From: Tetraselmis striata
Lineage: Eukaryota; Chlorophyta; Chlorodendrophyceae; Chlorodendrales; Chlorodendraceae
Assembly: GCA_006384855.1 (NCBI GenBank)
Contig: VCJN01002136.1
Span: 1 to 64,000, forward strand
Direction: 5' to 3'
Length of the DNA: 64,000 nucleotides
The notes beneath the pieces were generated by a model that saw only the letters and a program-made list of their open reading frames with translations, searched no databases and was not told the DNA's origin. Within the stretch, counting starts at the first letter, position 1, and each line of letters begins with the position of its first letter. The position numbers and the translations under genes were made by a program. This document shows, piece after piece, positions 49,176-58,395 of the stretch.

Positions 49176-49613
49176 TCACTTGGAGCCCTGCAGCGCCAGG
49201 CGGCCGTCGTCCTGAGGCTTGATGTCGAACTTGTAGTCCACCGTGGGGCTGCTCACGCCCGGCATCGGCGCCTCGAGGATCGTCATCGCGTTGGAGGCGC
49301 CCACGCCGCGGGCCACCACACGCGCGATGTGGTACGTCGACTCCCAGGAGCCTGCGCGCACCGGGCAAGGCACAGCTTCACCGCGTGCGGCAGCGATGGT
49401 AGGCAGCACAGCACGACGCAGCACGGTGCACCCACCTTCGCTGCGGGTCTTTTGCGCCAGCGGGGCCTCCTGCCCCGCCGCCAGCTCCAGGTGCTCCACC
49501 TCCTCCAGGTTGCCCTCCTCGCGCTCCTGGAGGTAGCACACCTCCACGGCCAGGGGCTCCGTGGTGAGATTGCGCAGCGTCCCAGAGTACACCATAGGCG
49601 GCGGCCCAACCAT
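49176..49613 (-). CDS. Small conserved-looking protein, function unknown
   Basis: Two exons on the minus strand: 49613-49436 and 49351-49176, joined by an 84-base GT-AG intron (49352-49435). The open part encodes about 117 residues from ATG 49613 (MVGPPPMVYSGTLRNLTTEP) to SPTVDYKFDIKPQDDGRLAL..SK. The alternating hydrophobic pattern suggests a mostly beta, sandwich-like fold. There is no signal peptide, membrane segment or known motif. An acceptor-like CACCTGCAG just upstream (49629-49637 on the plus-strand complement) suggests a further 5' exon, so the true N-terminus may be missing. Codon use matches the host genes. It is convergent with the armadillo gene. The family is unknown to me. Confidence 0.6.
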   Translation of the reverse strand: MVGPPPMVYSGTLRNLTTEPLAVEVCYLQEREEGNLEEVEHLELAAGQEAPLAQKTRSEGGCTVLRRAVLPTIAAARGEAVPCPVRAGSWESTYHIARVVARGVGASNAMTILEAPMPGVSSPTVDYKFDIKPQDDGRLALQGSK

Positions 49614-49819
49614 CGCAGCGGTACGCGGCTGCAGGTGGAGGGGGGTCGGGCAAGGGCGACTGTCAGGCAGGCCAGCGTTTGCACCTGCCGTTTGCTTGAA
49701 GCACTGCGCCAACCAGCTGTCTGCGCTGCCACACCGAGGTATTGCCATGTTTGTGTCTAATATGCGGGTGTGTCATATGTGTGCGTGGGCGTGTCATATG
49801 TGTGCGTGGATGTGCGCGC

Positions 49820-49822
<3 letters not shown>

Positions 49823-49853
<31 letters not shown>

Positions 49854-49966
49854 ATTGCATACGAGTAAAGGCACACATCGTCACCTACATCCAGTATGTA
49901 TGCATCAATGGACACCCCCCCCCCCCCCCCCCCCCAACCACCCACACACACACACACACACACACA
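49823..49966. repeat. GT run, poly(C) and CA run cluster
   Basis: (GT)n at 49823-49853, poly(C) at 49914-49935 and (CA)n at 49943-49966 within 150 bases, directly upstream of the minus-strand small gene. Confidence 0.9.
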
Positions 49967-49989
49967 GGTATAATTACAAATACACCCCG

Positions 49990-50922
49990 ACACCCGTATG
50001 GGCTTTTTAGAATTACTACGCTATTCACCTAAGGGTCGATATTAACACATGTGGTGCGACGCACGGCTTACGGCATGGGCTTGCTGCGAAACTAGTGGGG
50101 GCAGGTTTCAGTACGTTGTATGTAGTCGCTATGGGTTGATCGTCAGTAGGGCACAACGACGTTCGTAACTGCTAACGGCTGTCTTTCGCTCTTCCACTGG
50201 CACACTCTATTGGCAGTGTGGCAGATCCGCCTACCCCTGGTTCGACTGATGCGGTCATGCTGACGACATCGGTTATATAAGTGTAAATGATGGTTGGCCG
50301 CAAGTGAATGTGGTAAGACAGGCTGTACCTGTACCATTTGTGGCGCCCAGCGGCGGTAAACCCTAGATATTACCTCTGCGCGCCCAGCGCCCTCTCCGCC
50401 TGGTGCTGTGGTAGTCGAACACGCAGTGGGAACAGCAGATCGGTAGGAGTACTGCGTGTTGGGACGCAAATAGCGACCAGTAGCCGCCCGACTCGTATCT
50501 GGCGGAACAGGATATCCGAGCGACTACAGGGAAAACCCGGGGATAGCGTACGCCTTACGTGCCGGTAGCACGCACGACCGAAACACGGCCAGGGGGATGG
50601 GACACAATATGTACACCTTCCGGAGTCGTAAGTCAGCAGGACGATAAAGCAGCGTAGCAGTGAAGGGACAGCGGGCCAGCAAAGGTTGTTGTGCGGAAGC
50701 GTCTAACGAAGACTCGCCAGTTGGTGAGGACTGAGGAGGGGTGAATTATACGCAGCACTCAAGCGACCAGCACTGTGCCCGTACGACGCTATGTGGTGGG
50801 CGGCGCTGGTCGAAATATCAGGCGCGCGGCCGGCCCCCTGCGCCACTCGGGGCCATGACGACCGAACGATGAGGGGGAACCCGCCTGCTTGAGGGGGATT
50901 TTTGATTCGATTCCGGGTATTA
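49990..50922. other. Intergenic, nothing recognised
   Basis: No conserved ORF, tRNA or repeat was seen between the simple repeats and the left end of the Harbinger element. Confidence 0.45.
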
Positions 50923-50950
50923 CGCTGGTGCTACGCCGCTTATTGCTTAT
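50923..50950 (+). repeat. Harbinger left terminal inverted repeat
   Basis: Matches the reverse complement of 57660-57690 over about 27 bases. Confidence 0.75.
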
Positions 50951-51142
50951 TTCGTACGCGGATTTTTTCCTTAGGCCTGTATGACACGGGACGTGCTGTA
51001 CCGGTAGACCGCTCTACCGCCGTAATTTCTACACGCACAGCGCGCCACGTTGCAAAAAGTGCAATTCGGCCGTAGAGCGGTCACCCCTAGAGCGGTAGAC
51101 CGGTCTAGCATTTCGGCGGTAGGGTGGCATCGGTAGCTACGG

Positions 51143-51210
51143 GTTTTCGCAGCTAGACAGCGTAGATTTTGCATCAAAATGTACGGGGTCGGCTGGGACC
51201 GAAAGATCCA
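51143..51210 (-). repeat. Split direct repeat B2 (minus-strand element)
   Basis: A 68-base block starting GTTTTCGCAGCTAGACAGCG, nearly identical to 51772-51839. It forms the far end of the element next to the MITE. Confidence 0.85.
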
Positions 51211-51582
51211 CGACTGGTACGGGGCCGCCAGACCGGATGGTGTCCGGAAATAAAGGCGCCGCGCGTCCCGAGCCCCCGCCGGTGTTTGTAAATTACATGC
51301 CACCAGCGATCATGTGGCTCATCAGGACAGTACATTCCGCTATGCTTCTCTCCGGCCTCTCATCACGGCTAAGATGCTGGGAGAGCCTGACTAATTGCTG
51401 CCGCACCTGGGCTTATCGGACACGCAACACCCCTGTGGGATGACGTATATCAAAATGATATTCACTCCCCACCTCAGGTGCTTTCACAACTAACCAGACT
51501 AAGCCTAATCTAAATCGAGCAGCATCCGGAAACGTACCACAAAAGCGACTAATTGTCTCCGGGCGGGTGGGTGGGCGACAAC

Positions 51583-51776
51583 ATAGTCGGGTGCCTTCCA
51601 ACAACTGAAGGCGCCCCCGGTCCGCGGCCGCCCTTTGTACTCGGCTAAAGGGCGCCGCCGGACCGGCGCCGGCCGGAACTGGCGTACCGGGCCGGCAGGG
51701 TCGTCACTTAACCCTGACGGCGCTGCGAAAACCAGGGTTTCCTAGGTCGTTCCTCCCAAGGAAACCCTACAGTTTT
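51583..51776 (-). repeat. Split direct repeat A2 (minus-strand element)
   Basis: A 194-base block with GTCGGGTGCCTTCCAACAAC and GGCCGGCAGGGTCGTCACTT, matching 53838-54031 almost exactly. The middle is very GC-rich (GGCGCCGCCGGACCGGCGCC). Confidence 0.9.
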
Positions 51777-51839
51777 CGCAGCTAGACAGCGTAGATTTTG
51801 CATCAAAATGTAGGGGGTCGGCTGGGACCGAAAGATCCA
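51772..51839 (-). repeat. Split direct repeat B1 (minus-strand element)
   Basis: Abuts A2. Same sequence as 51143-51210 apart from a few bases. Confidence 0.85.
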
Positions 51840-51899
51840 ACAGATGAAAGAACAGTGGCCGGTCTGGCGGGGCCCGTACACGGACATATGTGAGTCAAA

Positions 51900-52238
51900 T
51901 TATACAGGGAGTATCCACATATAATCCACAGGACGCATAGGTTCTTCTCTGCTATGGCCCAGTGGCAATAACAAAGCGATCTGCCCATCAATAAAGTCGG
52001 GGTGCTGCAGCGCGGAAGGGCTATTTGGTAGATGACTGGGTGGTGCGGGACCATCAGCCCAGTTCATACGGTAGCCATGCCTGACCCAATCTCTGACTCG
52101 ACTGTCTCCGACCGATTCAGAGCAGCTGTCCCAAAATAGCCAGCCTTTACGGATAACACCGGCCGATTCCACAAGAGACTTGACGTCCAGAGCCGGCTCA
52201 TGAGGAAGCTCAAATTTAGCTGACGTTAAAACCGTCAC
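51900..52238 (-). pseudogene. DIRS-type reverse transcriptase N-terminal fragment (fossil)
   Basis: It encodes VRDWVRHGYRMNWADGPAPP, then NSPSALQHPDFIDGQIALLL and PLG, the conserved lead-in of DIRS/PAT reverse transcriptases (W-x-x-x-Gyr...P..N..S...fv...i..Ll..G). Only this lead-in is present. Confidence 0.65.
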
Positions 52239-52716
52239 AAAATGCCAACGCCACAGACAGCATCATAGTGGTTAGCAGGCAGCATGGATGACTGCTGCAT
52301 GAATCAAACAATGAGTTTGAACTCGAAATTGTCTGGAACTGAAAAGAGCAGTATTTTCAAATTAAATATCGCCCCGACACAACGGGAGATATGAATCGTC
52401 CCACAGGGTGTGCCACCCTTTACACGAATGCATCGCCGGCCAACTGATGGGAAGTTGCCGAGACAACTGCCAGGGGCAGCACAGAGTCGCAGGGACATCA
52501 TATGTATTACACACGAGGTATCTCTCGGAGATACACCACCTAACATGTGACTCTCCCGGAGGAGATCAGAGCTGCTATGACACGAGCCTGAGCTCAGCTC
52601 CCGGAGGAGGGCTAACAGTCGCCCGGAGGCCTAACTGCAGCTACATGAAACACCATCACTGGCCAGGCCAGGAGGATTGCAGACTCCACAGCTTCATCGA
52701 CGTGCACTCGGGCAGT

Positions 52717-53740
52717 CCCTACTGAAGTGTCCCTTCCTTTGGCAGCGATAACAGGTTATGTCCGTAGCAGAAGACCGACCAGAAGGAGACTTCTCCTCGC
52801 GCCGGCCGCCCTCCCTCCGGTCGTCGCTCCCACGGTATAAAGACTCGGGCTCGCGAGAAGATGAAGAAGGCTTCTCGCGCGAAGAAGAAGAGGAAGGTTT
52901 CTTGGCCTTGACCTTCTCAATCGCCTTCTTCAGCTCCTTGTAGTCCGCTGAGCCCTTCCCGCCGAGAGGGTCCACTGCATCGAACTCCTTGGCGACTTCC
53001 GCGCCGTACTCGTGCTCCACATGCAGCTTCTTGCCACGCTTGTTAATCCGAAGGGCTACAGTGGTACACAAAGCCAGTGCCGCGGTGATCGTCTTGAACA
53101 GCTCCGCGGACGACGCTGGCGAGGAAGCAAGAAGATCGGTGCCGTCCTCCACCAAGTCACGCAGAGGCTCCTCCGCCGGTGCCAAAAGGTCATAGATCTG
53201 GAAGACGTCGTCTAGGTCGCGTTGAAGAATACGAGCATCAGGTATGGCGGCGGTGAACCTTACCATCTTTGTCCAGCCAGCCATCCTCGGGTGCGTGGAT
53301 GGTGCGAGACGGAGCTTCCACAGCTGCAGGTTGAGCTGGTCTCTTGCCCTTGCGGTCGTAGTCGGCGTCCCCCTCCGCAACGCGTTTCGAAGCTGAAGCC
53401 GAAGTGGACGGACCGCTCGACGACGCGACTGCATGCCTAAGCTCAGCAACCTCTCGTTCGATACGGAGTAGAGCAGCAAAAGTATCAGCAACTGCTTGTC
53501 TAGCGGCGACGAGAGGGGGAGATTCAGCTACCCCGTCTGCAAGTAGAGTGTCGCCACCTAGGACAGTGAGATGATTTTCGCGCGAAACGAGTTGCTCACG
53601 AAGAGCTCTGCGAGACTCAAGTAACTCGTTCCAAACGAGTTCAAACTTGTCTACTGCTAAAACAGAGACGAGAAAGCAAGGCGAAAGCACCACAAGCGAG
53701 ACAAGGAGCCACGCCCAAGACGGACTCGCGGAGCGAGCCA
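52717..53740 (-). pseudogene. Gag with CCHC zinc knuckle (fossil)
   Basis: It begins at MARSASPSWAWLLV (53740), has a coiled-coil-like middle (ALREQLVSRENHLTVLGGD; FAALLRIEREVAELRHAV) and a Lys/Ser-rich, basic C-terminal region. It ends with CYRCQRKGHFSRDCP, a textbook CCHC knuckle that binds RNA. Codon use is similar to the neighbouring algal genes. The region is broken in few places. Confidence 0.75.
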
Positions 53741-53837
53741 TGGTGAGTGCCGGGATCAAGCACACTACAGAACGCAGAAGAAATTTGAATTTTTGTAGTC
53801 GAAGATAAACGAAAATGTACCAGTCGTAGAAGACAAT

Positions 53838-54031
53838 ATAGTCGGGTGCCTTCCAACAACTGAAGGCGCCCCCGGTCCGCGGCCGCCCTTTGTACTCGGC
53901 TAAAGGGCGCCGCCGGACCGGCGCCGGCCGGAACTGGCGTACCGGGCCGGCAGGGTCGTCACTTAACCCTGACGGCGTTGCGAAAACCAGGGTTTCCTAG
54001 GTCGTTCCTCCCAAGGAAACCCTTCAGTTTT
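53838..54031 (-). repeat. Split direct repeat A1 (minus-strand element)
   Basis: The 5' terminal repeat of the minus-strand retroelement. The last bases (TTTTGAACGCGG) already belong to the MITE target sequence. Confidence 0.9.
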
Positions 54032-54849
54032 GAACGCGGCACCCTGTCGCTGGCGAATCCACCTTCAGCGCGCTACCCCTCGCCCGCCGCTCCATGTAGT
54101 CCCACCAAAACTTCGCGCGGGCGGTACACAGATTCCACGCCTCACGGCCATGGCTGCGCGCCCGGAATCACCCCCCAAGGCGCCACGGGCGGCCGGTCAA
54201 GCGGCCAGTCAAGGTGTCTGGATCATTTCGGGCGCCGTGGGCGCCAGGCGCCATGCCGTTGTTCCAGCGGCACGTCTCGCCATCCGGTGCGCCCAGCGGG
54301 GCGCTGCCTCCTAGCGTGTTTCGACCGGAAGGGCATCGCCCCGCTGGCCTCGCTGACCCGTCTCCATCTGGATCTCATGTCGCGTTGGACAGCGCTCAAA
54401 CGACTTGAGCCCAGGAGACCGAGCAGCAAGTGGCTGGTCCTGCGATGCGGTAGCGGCTAGTTTGACCGGTAGAGCTGTCCCCGTGTCATACCGTTCTGAG
54501 GGCTCAAAAAGGAACTGAAAAAGTGAAAATACTAAGGTGATTGGTGATTACATGGTGATTGGCTAGTTGCCATTTGCTTTTTCGACGTGGCGCGCTGTGC
54601 GTGTAGAAATTACGGCGGTAGAGTGGTCTAGCGGTAGAGCATGTCCCGTGTCATACACGCCTTAATGGATAAGCGGGCACCGGTTACCGTGCTATGCCGG
54701 ATTTGGAGGCTTTGCCTGTTGCATATTGCTCTCACTTATTCACCAACGGCCGTTGTAACGGTCGCGGCTACTTGTAAAGCTTACGGCGTGGCAATGCGCA
54801 TTGCATTCTCTACCTGACGGCCATGCTATCACCGCCGCGGCACGCTCCA

Positions 54850-55624
54850 ATGGCGCGCGGGAAGGACGAACGAGGAGGTGGAGGTCGGGTTCGCGGTACC
54901 TCAGCTAGAGGCCGGGGGAGGGGGAAAGGGACTAGTGTTGCTTCCGCGCCCCCGCGCCCGCGCGGGCAGCCGCACCCCCAGTTGCTGAACCAATCGAGAT
55001 GGAGGCGACTCCACTCGCGCCCCAGCCGACCCCACCCCTCCCCTCGCGCGCTTCTGGCGAGGCCCCTACGCCTGCTGAAGCAACATACCCCCGCCAATCT
55101 TGCGGATGAGGTGGCTGCAGAAGTCGGCATGCCATGGGCGACGCCTTCAGGTATGCCTGGCAGCAAACACACAATATCGTAATGCTATTTCTGAATGGCG
55201 CATTCCTAACTAATCATAGTGTGTGTGCGCGCCAGATGGTGCCACAAGTACCGTCAACGTGTTGGAGGATGCAAGGGAGGCCAACGGGAAGAAGAGGAGA
55301 CATCTCGAGCAGCAACCGCAGCCGCTAACATCCGGCAGAAGCATTGAGGCAAATGAAGAGGAGCGAGAAATGGTAAGTGTTGTCACCAAGGCAGCGGCCT
55401 CTTTCCATCGCCCTATCCAGCAAACACAGGGCCCCGACAGCAATGTTGATGTCCAGCGCGCCTACATAGAATCACAAACCAATGAAGTGAATTTACGTTG
55501 ACAGAATATGCTGTCCAAGAATGACAACCCTGAAATCAAGAGCATTGTCAATGACTGTTTGTTGCAGGCACTTAAAAATATGCAGGAACAATATGATGCT
55601 GCTGATAGCTCAGATGCCCTTTGA
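54850..55624 (+). CDS. Harbinger second ORF (accessory DNA-binding-type protein)
   Basis: Three exons, 54850-55150, 55236-55372 and 55505-55624, all with GT-AG introns and matching phase, give an uninterrupted 185-residue protein. The N-terminus is Arg/Gly-rich (GGGGRVRGTSARGRGRGKG), the middle basic (NGKKRRHLEQQPQP) and the C-terminus acidic/helical (EIKSIVNDCLLQALKNMQEQ). Autonomous PIF/Harbinger elements carry a second, Myb/SANT-like protein that helps import and target the transposase. Position and charge fit that role, but I do not see a clear Myb tryptophan pattern. It is tail-to-tail with the transposase. Its reading frame is intact while that of the transposase is not. Confidence 0.55.
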
Positions 55625-55786
55625 ATCATGTCATACATTAATGTTTACTAATATTGTTTGTTGGTGATGACGTGTCTTGATGTTGCTGCTGCATGCTATA
55701 CGGCCATTGATAGTTGTTGCTGCTGAGTATTTGTATAGGTTGAACACTGCATTGCACTGCCACATAATTATGTTACACGCACACCA

Positions 55787-57160
55787 TCACAATAGGAACT
55801 TTGATGAGACACCGATCATGGTGATGCCCCTTTCACGCAAGCTATCTAGCAACCACTGTCTCTGTAACGGTGGCCAGCATGCAACATCCTTCAGCTCGGC
55901 TTCGGTCATGTCGTTGAACATGACTTCCGGCGCGTCGCCTGGCTGCTCATCAGACATCTCACCGGCTGTGCCACGAAAGCGACTGGAGCTGCCATCCAAG
56001 AATCTCTGATCCCCCACTGTGTTGGCATCGGACTCATTTTCATCATCTATGATCATGTTGTGCATGATCATGGTAGCCAATACAATTTTAGTGAAGAGCG
56101 AGAGCGCCATACCAGATGGGCGGTGGAACACTCCGATCCCCAACGTTTCTTCCAGACTCCAAAGGCGCGCTCAATGGTGATGCGGCAGCGACTCAAGTAG
56201 AAATTGAACGCGGCTTCAGACTCAGAAAGATTCACACCAGGGGGTGGAGTCACAATCTGCCCGCTGGCCTTGTACGCATCATCACCTGTCAGCCAGTGCT
56301 GCTGGGACAAAGGGTGAGTGTGCAAATAGCTCGACAGGCCAGAAGTCTCCCATGCCAAGGCATCATTAGTGTTGCCGGTTGTCTTCGCTGCCGCCCATCG
56401 AAACCGCAGGCGTGCATCACACATGGCTTGAAATACCACAGCGAAGCAGCACTTGCAGTTTCTCATGTCATTGGTGTTTTCGACCTCACCGTAACGAGGC
56501 AACTCGATGGGTAAAACTATGCCATAAACACAGCCTATGCACCCGGACATCGTCTCTCCGCTGAGCTCCCAAAACTCCCTGGCCATACATGGCGTCTAGC
56601 TTCTCCGAGTCGTCGAGTGGGATGGTGATCCACTTGTCTTGGTACTACTTTAGCAACGCCTTGATGACAAGGGCGACGGAGAGATGGACTGCCCCATGAG
56701 CCACTCCGTGCAGGTCCGCTATGTCCAAATAGTGCCCACCAGCGAAATAGCGCAGCGCCATTGATAGCCGCAACTCTGCGGAAATCACTCCACCGCTGCC
56801 ACGCCCGCCTTGCTTCTTGTCACATGCCTCGACGTCGTCACGAATGGTGGCGACGATCTCGGCAAAGCCGTCTTTAGAGATCTTGTAGCGCCTCTACCAA
56901 TCCGCGTCGTCCATGTCCCAACGGTCTTGCCAGTCCATCCGACGCCGCTTCTTGTTTGCCTTGCGGCCGACCACATTGAAGCCACTAGGCCATAACACGT
57001 TCTCAATCAGCCTCACTCTCGCGTGCTCCAGGTTAAGCACGGACGCAAGCCTGCGTTGGCGGCGGCGACTGGCGAGGACAGCAACGGGCGCCAGGACGTT
57101 CACGAAAAAAGCCTGCCGTTCGGCGATAGCGGCGGCTTCCGTGCGACTGAACGCCACCAT
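55787..57160 (-). pseudogene. PIF/Harbinger transposase (DDE_Tnp_4), inactivated
   Basis: N-terminal basic/helical part at 57160-56894 (RRRQRRLASVLNLEHARVRL). Helix-turn-helix-like segment at about 56880-56690 (ELRLSMALRYFAGGHYLDIA). Catalytic domain at 56586-56068 with HWLTGDDAY (second Asp) and ITIERAFGVWKKRWG (Glu). Carboxy part at 56143-55787 with KIVLATMIMHNMIID. The first catalytic Asp expected in '..GCxGaiDG' reads CVYG, so Tyr stands where Asp should be. There is at least one in-frame stop near 56892 and a frame slip near 56130. The copy cannot code for an active enzyme but still could be mobilised in trans. Confidence 0.8.
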
Positions 57161-57472
57161 TGCAGCCCTGGACTGAGTCGGGCTGTTCTTTGCTGGGTGA
57201 AAATGGAGATGCTGCCGTCATTGGGTTTGCTTACGCGAGGCCGCGGGTGTGGCTGACGCACGGGAGCCAACGCCGCCGCTGCGCGGACCGGATGGGCGGC
57301 CGCCGGGAGCTCGCGTTCGCAAGATCCCCCACGCGAGTGGTGGCGGGAGGCCGGTACACCATCCCGCAGTAGATCCAGATGAGCCGTCCGATGGAGTGGG
57401 CGCCCTCTGAGACGCGTTGACCGCCGTCCATTTCGCCCACCGGAAATGTACGTTCCCGCGCAGTCAATAAGG

Positions 57473-57567
57473 AATGAATAAGCTCTTATTCCTTATTGCG
57501 TGTCACGGGGGGCCCGCGGACCCCCCTGCGTGACACCCAATAAGGAATATAAAGGGCTTATTCATCC
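57473..57567. repeat. Hairpin/palindrome, ~45-base arms
   Basis: GAATAAGC..TTATTCCTTATTG(C/G)GTGTCAC and its reverse complement surround a GC-rich centre (GGGGGGCCCGCGGACCCCCC). It may be a tiny MITE or a subterminal structure of the Harbinger element. CTTATTC-type repeats continue to 57590. Confidence 0.7.
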
Positions 57568-57659
57568 TTATTCATTCCTTATTCAATTAGCGACTACCGG
57601 CCGTACGATATACCGTTACGGTAATCGCACGGTCGCGATGAAAAGTTCAGAACGCGAAG

Positions 57660-57690
57660 GCAATAAGCAATAAGCGGCGTAGCACCAGTG
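57660..57690 (-). repeat. Harbinger right terminal inverted repeat
   Basis: Reverse complement of 50923-50950. Confidence 0.75.
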
Positions 57691-57811
57691 TTTATTGTCA
57701 TGTATACCCTGGATACACGCCGGCTGGGTAAAGACGAAATAAACCCTCAAACTTTCTATCCTAGTTGTGCCGCACCTGTAGTGGGGGGTTACAGGTACAA
57801 AACGGGCAGCA

Positions 57812-58150
57812 TTTTTTTATTCCGGGTTTGAATTTATGGGGATTCCTCTTTTCCTAACCGCTTTCTGACTGAAATGCTACCGATGCTGCTGACAAATGTG
57901 AAATAAGTAAAGTTGGCCCCGGGACATCGGCCGAAGCCGCCCCATCACTTGACATCTTGCGCCAACTGCAGTCGTAGGCCTGACATAGCCCGTAGTAAGA
58001 CCATTGCCTCATTCGAACCCCGAAGGGCTAATGCATAAACCGGGTAAACCCAGGGCACGCTGGGACGATATTGCCGAAATACATCGGCCAGGAATCGATA
58101 CCCGGACCTCTCGCGTACGAGACGACTGCTCAACCGAGCAGACAAGGGAT
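57812..58150 (-). mobile_element. tRNA-derived SINE
   Basis: On the minus strand the head (58150-58075) has a box-A-like TGCTCGGTTGAGCAG, a TCTCGTACGCGAGA hairpin and box-B-like GGGTATCGATTCCTGG. The body follows and the element ends in AATAAAAAAA at 57812. A segment of its body (57830-57890) resembles, in the opposite sense, the A repeats at 26335-26395 and 29262-29325 (TTATGGGG(T/A)TTCCTC...CCTAACCGCTTT). The minus-strand ORF over this stretch (58370-57945) is not a gene. Confidence 0.55.
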
Positions 58151-58395
58151 GTACGGGCCGCTGATATGATGGAGCGCGGTACATGTAACTCCACCCCTCC
58201 ACATAAGTATGGGGTTTGCGAATTTGGTCCACATGCCCATGCGCGGCTACACTGAGACCGTGCGCGCGTGCATGCATGCTACTCAGGGTCGCACTGCTGA
58301 GGGGAAATGCCGCGATGGCGCGATACACCCCGTATTGCCACGCGGTAGCCGTTGCCTTCAACACTTTCATTTAGGCAGAAGCATGGCTTATGGCG

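Larger units (their letters stand above)
51143..54026 (-). mobile_element. DIRS-order (PAT-like) retroelement with split direct repeats, minus strand
   Basis: On the minus strand the order is A1 (54031-53838), Gag with zinc knuckle, an N-terminal reverse transcriptase fragment (52238-51900), B1 (51839-51772), A2 (51776-51583), 372 bases, B2 (51210-51143). This is the same A1-ORFs-B1-A2-B2 plan as the element at 26324-29560, but with a different Gag and repeat sequence, so it is a separate family. Most of the reverse transcriptase, RNase H and recombinase are absent. The element is an incomplete fossil. Its A repeats differ at only a few positions, suggesting a fairly recent insertion. Confidence 0.7.
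50974..54661. mobile_element. PIF/Harbinger-type MITE, copy 2, split by a retroelement
   Basis: TTA duplications at 50971-50973 and 54662-54664 are exact. The MITE parts are 50974-51142 and 54027-54661 (together about 800 bases), in reverse orientation to copy 1 (13777-14616) and alignable along nearly the whole length. The interruption falls at the central palindrome of the MITE (14436-14465 in copy 1). Confidence 0.85.
50923..57690. mobile_element. PIF/Harbinger DNA transposon with nested insertions
   Basis: The ends are about 27-base inverted repeats: CTGGTGCTACGCCGCTTATT at 50925 and its reverse complement ending at 57689. The flanks read TTA on the left and TTT/TTA on the right, close to the TTA/TAA duplication of this superfamily. 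Inside are a DDE transposase (minus, 57160-55790) and a second ORF (plus, 54850-55624), arranged tail to tail, the normal two-gene content of Harbinger. A MITE (50974-54661) has entered near the left end, which itself hosts a retroelement. Without these 3.7 kb the element is about 3.1 kb. The transposase is damaged, so this copy is not autonomous. Confidence 0.7.

Noticed and set aside
51583-54031. LTR retrotransposon with ordinary LTRs
   Set aside because: The A repeats lack TG...CA ends, a second repeat pair (B) interlocks with them, and the polymerase fragment is of DIRS type; split direct repeats fit better.
57945-58370. 141-codon minus-strand ORF
   Set aside because: It overlaps a tRNA-headed SINE and has no protein-like motif.
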